A stretch of DNA of 64,000 nt from Mimachlamys varia (lineage: Eukaryota; Mollusca; Bivalvia; Pectinida; Pectinidae), in assembly GCA_947623455.1 (NCBI GenBank), contig OX392543.1:15808757-15872756 (forward strand), read 5' to 3'. The translations under genes and the position numbers were made by a program. The notes below the pieces were generated by a model, which worked only from the letters and a program-made list of their open reading frames with translations, did no database searches and was not told the origin of the DNA. Positions 56,632 to 64,000 of the stretch are shown piece after piece. Position 1 is the stretch's first letter; each line of letters opens with the position of its first letter.

Positions 56632-57117
56632 CGGCGGTTACTAAACATGATCCAGCTAAATACCAGAATTACAAAATGTTAAATAACAACACGTAATAAG
56701 GAATAATACGTTGTCCAATCATTCACAATTTTTTTCCTCTTTTACCTGTTAATGATTTCTCTGTCTCCCCCATGTGTATTAAAGATAACACGAGCTGACA
56801 ACAGCGTAATGACGTCATGATAGCAATACCATCACCCCAAGTCAACAATCAAATCATATCAAGTCAAAATTGTGTTGCAGTGATACTTTCGTAAAAGAAA
56901 GATACAAAATCATTGACAAAATATTCTCTCCTTCCTTGACGAGAGCCTCGAGTTAGACAACTTAGAATATTACCCCTTGGGTTGGAGATTTCGTTCTCTG
57001 TCACAACATCAAGGTAGGGGGAGATTATATTTGTCATAAGACCACCACATAATACCATCACATAACACTATTGTATTATGCGTGCTCCTTATAACACTAT
57101 CATGAGAACCAGGATTG
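56632..57117 (+). repeat. Duplicated block, copy 2, with two insertions
   Basis: Same order and orientation as 54171-54582. It differs by an extra ~43 bp (TCATTGACAAAATATTCTCT and so on, near 56905-56945) and a 29-bp insertion at 57071-57099. The TGACGTCA octamer is conserved near 56810. Confidence 0.9.
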
Positions 57118-57119
57118 TC

Positions 57120-58880
57120 GACCTAACAACAAACTAATCATAGAAAAGTATTTTTGCTGCGAGAGTAATATTTGAACAATTACTGATGCCCTTTAGTTTG
57201 AAATAATTTTGCACCGCTGGTTCATATTAAGACAAGAAAATGTTGCTACTGTTTTATGATTTGAGTGTTTGACGGTTCAAGTAGATATTTTTAAATGTAT
57301 TGTTGATTTGATAAGTTCTCAACTTTTGAATTTACACTATCAAATATTGTTGAAAGAACAAGTGACTATTCAAATAAGTAATAAATACCAATAACGAACC
57401 GCTTGACTGTTCAATAACTCAACTTTAATGAGCAAAGAATTGTATTATGCGTGCTCCTTATAATTCAAAAACTAAATTGATTTGGATGGTGCGATCTCGG
57501 CCAGTTTCAACTACACTTGTCAAATTTGATTGCCAAATTGGATAGTAGGGGAATTTATTTGGAATTCAGAGCAAGTTCTCCCATCGATTTACTTGGTGGT
57601 TGAGATAAATCGTGTTATTTGAAATAAATTTCTCTAATGATTTGTCGACTATGAATATGCATATTTAAAATATTAATCACATTAATTTGACATTCATAAA
57701 TATGATTGAATTTTATCACGTAATTTACAGTCCGCCATTTGATATCCTCAAGGATGATTAACGCTTGTTTAGAATGGAAAATTATATGCTCCGCATTCGT
57801 TAATTTCACGATCTGTGAGAGGTTTGATTGCTTTGAAAATCATTTATTACATTATTTCCATGTATAAATTTGCGCCTAACCATTTGCCATTTCAAAAGCA
57901 AAATACATTTTTAAATTTCACAATAGCTCTATTACGATAATGTGTAGACCTCTATGATACGCATGATTAATTCCTTGTTCCATATAAAAATTTAACTTAT
58001 TCATATTATACAACTCAAGTTTGCAAGGATTCATTGTTATTCGAGAACTTACCGTTGATGTTATTTCTTAAACAAATATGAATAGGAAATGATTAAGAAT
58101 TGCGCTCTTTTGGGAATATGTTCCGCATAGACAGTCAAAATGAGGTACATTCCTTTACATAATTTACATAATTAACACTGTTTAAATGCTAAAGAAGAAA
58201 AAAATTCGAGGCTGGTTACTACGTTGCTACAGTAACTATGATAGCCCTGGTTGCTAAGATACTATTTTCCAAGTGAGTTTACATTGATATATTGATATAT
58301 TAAGAAAATATATAGTGAAAAAAAAAACAAAAAAACAAAAAAAAAACATCTTCTTCTCTTAAGCACAAGTTATTTTTTAAATTAAATAATATTGCTAGCA
58401 TTTGGAACAAACGTATTCACTTACAACTGTCTTTATGTACACGCATTGACACACTGTTCCGGTAGTGATACATAAGAATGATCACATGTTAGTCGCCTTT
58501 TCGTGAACACACGCAGTTTGACACATGAAGTTTTCCTTTATTGTCCAGAAAAGAAACCTCATCAGACTCTATTAGGTAGTCTTGGTTTTTTTCATTTTTA
58601 GGGATTAAAATGGCAATCCCCAACACGGAAATGCTTTCTCCTTTGGCCGACTTTCACATTCTATGTAATGAAAGGTATATTATCTCGCAATTTTAAATAT
58701 ATGTGTATCCTCTATTGAACTTTACATTATTTTTTTTTAATTTACACTCGATTCTTCCCCTGTCGATATCTTTTAGACATTCAAGACCTTTTTTTGATGT
58801 TTATGCCTGTCTATTTTAAAGTGTTGCTTGGTCCTAATGGATCACAAATGACATGATTGACCGTGAAACAATACAAAACA
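57120..58880. other. No supported gene; A-rich tract
   Basis: AT-rich. A nearly pure A tract with isolated C residues lies at about 58317-58355. No splice-bounded frames noted. Confidence 0.45.
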
Positions 58881-58885
58881 GTAAA

Positions 58886-59134
58886 TTACTGTAAAAGTGA
58901 ATTTTTTCGCGGTGTGGTAATTTTCGCTTAGTTCGATGGCCATTAAATCTCCATATATATATATCCACACGCGAACATATTTAACAATACTCAAACTCTA
59001 CAATGTATAGTAGTAAAACAGGTACACAGTGCAAAACAGCATGACTGCAGCGCGAAAATATCCACATCGCAAATAGTGTGGAGGCTGACTAAGCGAAAAA
59101 AATCCACACGCGAAAATATTGGCTTTCACAGTAA
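58886..59134 (+). mobile_element. M2 MITE, best copy
   Basis: TTACTGTAAAAGTGAATTTT-TTCGCG at the left is matched by CGCGAAAATATTGGCTTTCA-CAGTAA at the right. The interior has ATATATCCACACGCGAACAT, CAAAACAGCATGACTGCAGC and GCGAAAATATCCACATCGC. 249 bp, non-coding. Confidence 0.86.
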
Positions 59135-59872
59135 CACCAGCAGATGTACTACTAGATAGAAAAGTGGTCTTAAATAACTTATTTACTCCATGTGTTGCAA
59201 GATAATCTAGTCTTACAATGTAACATTATTTAAGCATTTAAAGATAGTCAAATATCACATGAGGTGAAACAATGTATTACTAATCCACCTTCGGTTTCCC
59301 GGTATTACAGGTAGAGTAACCACATTTTGTATGCATTCATATTTTGAAAGTCTAACCTAGATGTGACCTATAGGACCATGACACCGAATAGAGTATGCGT
59401 AGGGCGTTTTGGAGACTTCCCTTAAACGCGTAAAGCATTTTGTCTAGTAGATATACCAACGAGAAAAATTACATTTCTGTCTCAGTTGTATCGATTGAGT
59501 CGAAGATTGTTTTTTTTTCTTTCGAATTTTTCACTTTGGGCTTCCTGAGTTGATTTTCTTACAAGGATATATATATTATAACAATAGAATGTTCTTTCTT
59601 GTTTCACAGGTTCTACAGAATACATACTAGACTGTAGTCTTCTAAATGAGTGAACACATGCGTTTAGCACCCTGTACTGAAACGGCCAAATAAGACTGCC
59701 ATTGTTTTAAAGTCCTTGCAAACAGTCAAGGTCGATTAAGAAACGTAAAAAGTGACCACCGAAAAGAACACGCATGACAAGATTGGTTCTGCAGAAAGCT
59801 CGAAATACACAGCAGCCATAATTGTCCCCGAACAGACAGGGTTGACCAGACTAGGTCTTATTCTAATCTTTC

Positions 59873-60160
59873 TTGAATAATCACCACAAAGAATGCATAC
59901 GCATCTTCTATATCCCGATATATTTGGTCATTGTCAAAACGTATTATGGAAAATACAATAATCCCATTGTCTCTCCAGAGGGCATAAACACCGCCGGATG
60001 TTTGTACTCAGAAAGCAACCCATTTCGGTTAATGGATTCATCTTACGCTAAACAAACATCTGCATTACACGAATCGTTCGGCCTAATGCACCTACATGAA
60101 ATATTTGGTTTCACAAATAGTGGTTTAACAATGATTTTATTAAATAGAACATCATATTAA
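59873..60160 (+). other. Open frame of 95 codons without start or splice support
   Basis: Begins at a TTG, reads FYIPIYLVIVKTYYGKYNNP then GCLYSESNPFRLMDSSYAKQ, and ends at a TAA at 60158-60160. Composition is moderately protein-like, but neither an ATG nor a convincing acceptor precedes it. Confidence 0.2.
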
Positions 60161-60281
60161 TAAACAAGCTGTTTTCATTAAGATGATAATTGCGTACCAC
60201 CTGTCAAAGTGTTTACAAGATCGTTTGCAAATATCTGTTGATATCGGTATTTTCACGATTAAAACATTCCTCAGATCATCG

Positions 60282-60310
60282 CCCCCCCCCCCCCCCCCCC
60301 TTTTTTTTTT
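60282..60310 (+). repeat. C19-T10 homopolymer junction
   Basis: Nineteen C residues (60282-60300) are followed at once by ten T residues. The other strand has a G19 run, which could form a quadruplex. Tract length may be unreliable as sequenced. Confidence 0.95.
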
Positions 60311-60603
60311 AAATTATCGGCAAATAAAAAAACATTTGGGTTACTAGCAAACATTCAATGTTTAAACCTTGCCCATTTCAGCGAAACGTTATCTGATTTT
60401 CATCCCTTGCTCAATTCAATATAGGACCACTGTAGTCATTAAGCTTACAAACGTCAGCTATAATACAAACAAATGGAGTCTTGGTCATCACAGCGTTTAT
60501 CTTCTGTAGGTTCAACCATTACGCGATAAACGTTCCGGTGATCAGGATGACACAACATGATCTTTTTTATGCTAGGACCTATCTAAATGTAAATTTTAAA
60601 TGT

Positions 60604-60776
60604 TCATTCCGAATTGCTATGCGTCTGATCAAAATGTCTGAACAGCCTAGTTTCTGACACGACACCATCGATTTGGTTGATGAATACCGACAGCTGTGAC
60701 GTATAACAGACATGGGGAAATGGTTCTGTGCTGATAATATCGGTGGCGAAGCATTTATTTATCCTTGATCTGTCTA
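60604..60776 (-). CDS. Candidate terminal exon, phase-matched to 61418-61459
   Basis: After - strand acceptor AAGTTCAAACTACAG, two bases (TA) and 57 codons follow (DRSRINKCFATDIISTEPFP, then CYTSQLSVFINQIDGVVSET) to TGA at 60604-60606. The upstream candidate exon 61418-61459 ends with one base G, so the junction codon would be GTA (Val) and the frame carries through. Residue use is balanced, and it ends in a polar stretch, HFDQTHSNSE. The acceptor pyrimidine tract is only fair. No family recognised. Confidence 0.38.
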
Positions 60777-61138
60777 CTGTAGTTTGAACTTGTCGCAAAA
60801 CATTATTTATTTTTATTCCCTCAAATGGAACTCGCTCAAATTATTCATGACGCTAAATTAAAAAAAACAGGTATTACAATTTTTCATCCACTATCTAACT
60901 GTAGCGAACAATTTGCATTTGAGTTAGGAAAATATCCGTATATATCTAGAAGTTACATTTCAGTAATTATCAAACTTTTCCTGAAAGCCAAACCCAACTA
61001 TATATATGTTCAGTAAGCTGACAAAGCTTGAACTTCTGCTGTGCTTCAAACACCATTGATATATGTGTCGTACACATCGAAACAGCTCGGAGCTAGAAAA
61101 TCTATATAATTGCAGTAGCTACACATTTGCATTGATAT

Positions 61139-61310
61139 ATAGTTTAGTTGAATTCCGCAGTCAGCCGTGGGAGGAGAGAAAACGTTGTGTCTGGTCAGGG
61201 CGGGGAATGGATCGTGTTAAAATGTGGAGAGACGTGAAAATTGAGAAGGTGGAAGAGGTCGCCATTTCATCAGGCAACTGTTTCGGTTCGGCGTCCTCGT
61301 AACAGTTAGA
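61139..61310. other. G+C-rich coding-like patch open on both strands
   Basis: On + an acceptor-like GTTGAATTCCGCAG is followed by about 46 codons (QPWEERKRCVWSGRGMDRVK, then VEEVAISSGNCFGSASS) to TAA at 61300. On - an ATG at about 61339 opens 59 codons (MHSLKSSLYNSNCYEDAEPK, then QLPDEMATSS) to TGA near 61162. Only one can be real. The purine-rich + strand slightly favours +. Confidence 0.25.
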
Positions 61311-61417
61311 ATTATATAAAGACGATTTCAAGGAATGCATTTACGCAAAGAAACTGACAAATACCAAAACACGATATAAAATGTGTGCTGGGAGCAGGCG
61401 AGGGTCTAGTATCTTAC

Positions 61418-61459
61418 CTATAACTCTTAGTGAATCACGAAGATGAAAATCTTCAGATT
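61418..61459 (-). CDS. Candidate 42-bp micro-exon
   Basis: On the - strand the acceptor ACAATATTTCCCTCAACCTG-TAG and donor ATAG|GTAAGATAC are both strong and enclose exactly 42 bp. One frame only is open (AA, then SEDFHLRDSLRVI, then G); the other two stop. Symmetric phase 1/1 and a length divisible by three fit a cassette exon. It joins in phase to 60604-60776. No upstream partner is certain: the nearby candidate 62106-62182 ends in phase 2 and does not fit. Confidence 0.42.
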
Positions 61460-61569
61460 CTACAGGTTGAGGGAAATATTGTACATGTATGTTAGTAAAC
61501 GGGTATGATGTTAACTTCCTTTAATATAAGGTGGTTTAGGTTGATTTGGTTAAGTGTGGTTGTTTTTTA

Positions 61570-61680
61570 CATCCTGTTACAGGTAAGATCATCTAAAGAC
61601 GACTGCCCGGTGCATGGAATATGAACGCATTTCGGAACTGTTCAAAACATTGCTATAGTCACGGTAGCTTTAAGGATATC
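61570..61680 (-). repeat. S3 SINE-like fragment
   Basis: TTACAGGTAAGATCATCTAA, AGACGACTGCCCGGTGCATG and GCTATAGTCACGGTAGC resemble the S3 tail and body in reverse. It is interrupted by the palindrome at 61689. Confidence 0.45.
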
Positions 61681-61681
61681 T

Positions 61682-61829
61682 CCTGTACCACAGTTGCTTG
61701 AGTTTTTGTCAGTAAATAATAAATACATATGTGTGAAATGAGCGTCCCATTACAGTAATGGGCGGCCGCTCCATATGTATAAACATTTTATTTATATACT
61801 GACAGAAACTCAAGCAACTGTGCCTGTAC
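61682..61829. mobile_element. 134-bp palindromic MITE with 7-bp target duplication
   Basis: CACAGTTGCTTGAGTTTTTG-TCAGTA at 61689 is the inverse of TACTGACAGAAACTCAAGCA-ACTGTG ending at 61822. The arms continue to a central hairpin, CCCATTACAGTAATGGG. CCTGTAC flanks the element exactly at 61682-61688 and 61823-61829. Target length 7 is unusual (hAT gives 8, Dada-type 6-7), so the superfamily is left open. Non-coding. Confidence 0.88.
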
Positions 61830-61859
61830 CCGATGTGATTTTAAGGACACACTAATAGT

Positions 61860-62092
61860 TACTGTAAACCAACTAATTTTCGCGTGCAATTAATTTCGGC
61901 GTATTTCCCGGTAGATTAAAATTCGCAAAAAACATACTTTCAATCAAATGTATGCCATCTGTAGGTGTATTATACTATATTGTACATAGTAATTATGACC
62001 ATATTATCGCGAAATTAAATCGCCCCAAAATAGTCGTTTTCCATATGAAAATGCCAAATTAAGTCACCGCAAAAATAAGCTGGGTTACAGTA
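61860..62092 (+). mobile_element. M1 MITE
   Basis: TACTGTAAACCAACTAATTT-TCGCG at the left and AAAATAAGCTGGGTTACAGT-A at the right. The interior has ATCGCGAAATTAAATCGCC. TA at both ends fits TA target use. Confidence 0.87.
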
Positions 62093-62105
62093 TTAGATTT
62101 CTCAC

Positions 62106-62182
62106 AGTTGCGCAGTACGCTCCAGAATGTGCCTGAGCGACACCAACCCTGCCTCAAGTAGTATGTCTTCAGTAGCTATAGC
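62106..62182 (-). CDS. Candidate exon, 25 codons + 2 bases
   Basis: - strand: after TGTCGATGTCAAG the frame AIATEDILLEAGLVSLRHIL-ERTAQ runs to donor CAACT|GTGAGA. The same frame is open for 13 codons upstream of that acceptor as well. G+C is about 50%, and an amphipathic helix is plausible. It begins 14 bp beyond the M1 element. The acceptor is weak. Confidence 0.28.
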
Positions 62183-62431
62183 CTTGACATCGACATTAAA
62201 ACACTTTCGTACATAAACATATCAACCGTGTAAAATTAAAATATAAAAATATAAAGGTTTAGATTTTGAAATTAGTAACGTATATCCCCACCTCTCCTCA
62301 TTGTTCAAGTAACAGTGACTTTTTTTTACATGAATTTTAAATCCCTATCGGAAATATGCTTCCTGTTTTCGGAAACGGAAGTTTTGGACGAACGGAAATA
62401 TACAATCACCCACCTTGATAACTATTTATAG

Positions 62432-62677
62432 GAAACCAAGATCAAGGCCCTTATAATGGTCGCAGTAGGAGGCGATACCTTGTCAATGGAGGGCAAAACG
62501 CTAACACATTGTCATATTAATCACGGAAAAAAAATATCAGCGTTTGATTGCAGGAAATGTAACATTTCTGTCAATAACAAAAGTGAAAAGAAAGGAAACA
62601 TCTTGAAAAAGAGCGTCCTTTTAAAGGATGTTGAATCGCAATGTTTACGAGATGTTTTGTCCTTTCTGTCGCCTTGA
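62432..62677 (+). CDS. Candidate terminal exon, 81 residues, product unknown
   Basis: The acceptor CCACCTTGATAACTATTTATAG has a branch-like TTGATAAC. It is followed in phase 0 by 81 codons (ETKIKALIMVAVGGDTLSME, then THCHINHGKKISAFDCRKCN) and TGA at 62675-62677. The Cys/His arrangement H-C-H, then F-D-C-x-x-C, could bind zinc, but it fits no zinc-finger class I can name. The C-terminus is Lys-rich, then hydrophobic (DVESQCLRDVLSFLSP). An in-frame ATG at 62456 would allow a shorter intronless reading. No AATAAA lies immediately downstream. Confidence 0.42.
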   Translation, partial: ETKIKALIMVAVGGDTLSMEGKTLTHCHINHGKKISAFDCRKCNISVNNKSEKKGNILKKSVLLKDVESQCLRDVLSFLSP

Positions 62678-62689
62678 CATTCTTTTGAT

Positions 62690-63510
62690 GTAATTTTTTA
62701 ACATGTTTGTTTTATTCATCCTAATTGCGTCTTTGTGCTAATTGGCCGTTAATATCAAGTACCTAACGTTCAACATGTATCAAGCAATGTCACAAAACAA
62801 TGCGTGTTCTGTTTACTAGTCCACCGACCATTGTGTAGGACGGTTTTTCATGTCATGATTATAAATGTATTTCTGTAAATTGCATATTATTGATGAGTCA
62901 TGCGACTTCAAAAAATTTCAGTCTAAACCTTATCTGTCAAATTGTATAAGTAGCCTATACGCAGTATCCAATACCGTGTTAGGGTATATATACATGTATA
63001 GGATAATCAGCATTTCATAGCAGTTTAAAAGACATTTCGTTACTTTTTCGAGATACTTGTATGGAACCAGTGCTAATCGCATTGGTCAATAATGATCTTG
63101 ACTGAATGAAAGAATTTTAAATATGGGTCATTCATTATAATTTGTCCGTCTCCAATATTTTTTCTTCGTGTGTTGGGGGCGAAGGATTTCAGGATAGTCA
63201 TATTGATGGATAAATTATTCATCATTTTGTGACGTGTATGGCATATGCCTTGTAGAGCTATCCCTACGATTTATCAAGTGATTCGTTGTTCATGACGTGT
63301 ATTTGCCAGATAAGCGAACCCCATTGGCGTCTATACATAATGAATTGAAAATCGACGGGGCAACACAATACATTCATACCCGAAGTTTACTTTCCTATAT
63401 ACATGTAATCAGCTTTTTATATCACTTAACTTAAAAAAAATGAAATAATTTCACCGTTTCTTTGGTTTTATCTGAAACAGTGCTGAAACAGCATTGTCAT
63501 GACCTTTGTG
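62690..63510. other. No supported gene
   Basis: AT-rich; nothing recognised. Confidence 0.45.
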
Positions 63511-63515
63511 AAAAT

Positions 63516-63773
63516 TACTGCAAACCAACTAATTTTCGCGTGCGATTAAAATTCGCGAAAATTTCGCCGCGAAATACTTTCCATCAGAGGTATGCCAACT
63601 GTAGGTGTATTGTACTGTACTGTACATAGGAGTTATGACCATAATTATCGTGAAATTAAATTGCCGCGAAATAGTCGTTTCGTATGAAAACGCGAAATGA
63701 ATTCGTCGCGAAATAGTCTTTTCATATGAAAACGCGAAATGAATTCCCCGCAAAAATAAGCTGGTTTACAGTA
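63516..63773 (+). mobile_element. M1 MITE with an internal duplication
   Basis: TACTGCAAACCAACTAATTT-TCGCG at the left and AAAATAAGCTGGTTTACAGT-A at the right. About 43 bp (CGCGAAATAGTC, then TATGAAAACGCGAAATGAAT-TC) is present twice in tandem at about 63664-63748, making this copy about 25 bp longer than its sister. Frames across it are incidental. Confidence 0.88.
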
Positions 63774-64000
63774 CATTTCTATCAGGTTTTCTACTCTACA
63801 ATCCAGACATTTGATCGTTCATCGTCTAATCTCCTACTGACAACCACTCCCGAATCCATCTTTATTTTCTGTTTGATAGACAAACCGGCTTTATGCGGTA
63901 TCTCCTTCGGGAATCCACCCACGTCCAAAAATATATTGCAATAAAAACAGTGACAGTCTGAGGCAATAGAATAGTATATTTTATTCATGAGTGGCGGCCA

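Noticed and set aside
1..64000. Prokaryotic, phage or plasmid origin
   Set aside because: No dense coding, no Shine-Dalgarno-led genes, and tRNA-SINEs, MITEs and spliceosomal signals throughout.
1..64000. Functional tRNA or rRNA genes
   Set aside because: A and B boxes occur only in SINE contexts and no complete cloverleaf could be drawn; no rRNA core words were seen.

Overview
The window looks like a stretch of an animal nuclear genome: AT-rich (roughly one third G+C by eye), no long open reading frames, no operons or ribosome-binding sites, and many dispersed short interspersed elements, MITE-like inverted repeats and minisatellites. tRNA-derived SINEs with a recognisable A box and B box, and a second SINE-like group sharing the same 3' tail, are of the kind common in molluscan (probably bivalve) genomes. 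That assignment is inference from repeat style only; no gene identifies the species.

Most of what can be supported is repetitive. Family R1 (about 330-400 bp, core GACGAAACAGCTGT) has 11 copies. Family R2 (about 310 bp, starting near GAATACCGAAGCGTCAAC) has about 17 copies or fragments, clustered at 28-34 kb and around 44 kb. The S3 group (with ACATTATACTGACA in its body and a tail near AAATGACCTTAGCTGTT) has about 13 copies. Three tRNA-derived SINEs lie at 22.6, 42.8 and 53.9 kb, two of them ending in the S3 tail. Two MITE families (M1, M2) have TIRs containing TTTTCGCG. There is one Tc1/mariner-pogo-like MITE (24.86 kb) and one 134-bp palindrome with a 7-bp target duplication (61.7 kb). Tandem arrays lie at 9.9-10.8, 20.4, 29.9, 32.6, 38.1 and 38.7-39.5 kb. 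The largest (about 17 x 47 bp) is made from the SINE tail itself. A block of about 410 bp is present twice, at 54.2 and 56.6 kb.

Genes can only be proposed as isolated exons: open segments bounded by good splice signals, with no homology search possible. The better ones are on the + strand at 31-124 (right edge of a partial gene), 43876-44085, 48416-48615 (terminal, followed by AATAAA) and 62432-62677. On the - strand they are at 2868-2975, 23519-23750, 44640-44975, and the pair 61418-61459 / 60604-60776, whose reading phases match. None was recognised as a named protein; the first has a weak CUB-like look. No rRNA, functional tRNA, CRISPR array, prokaryotic system or intact transposase gene was found. 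I found no convincing new multi-gene system. The most unusual features are the tail-derived minisatellite, the odd ends of R1 and the templated insertion near 57.07 kb.
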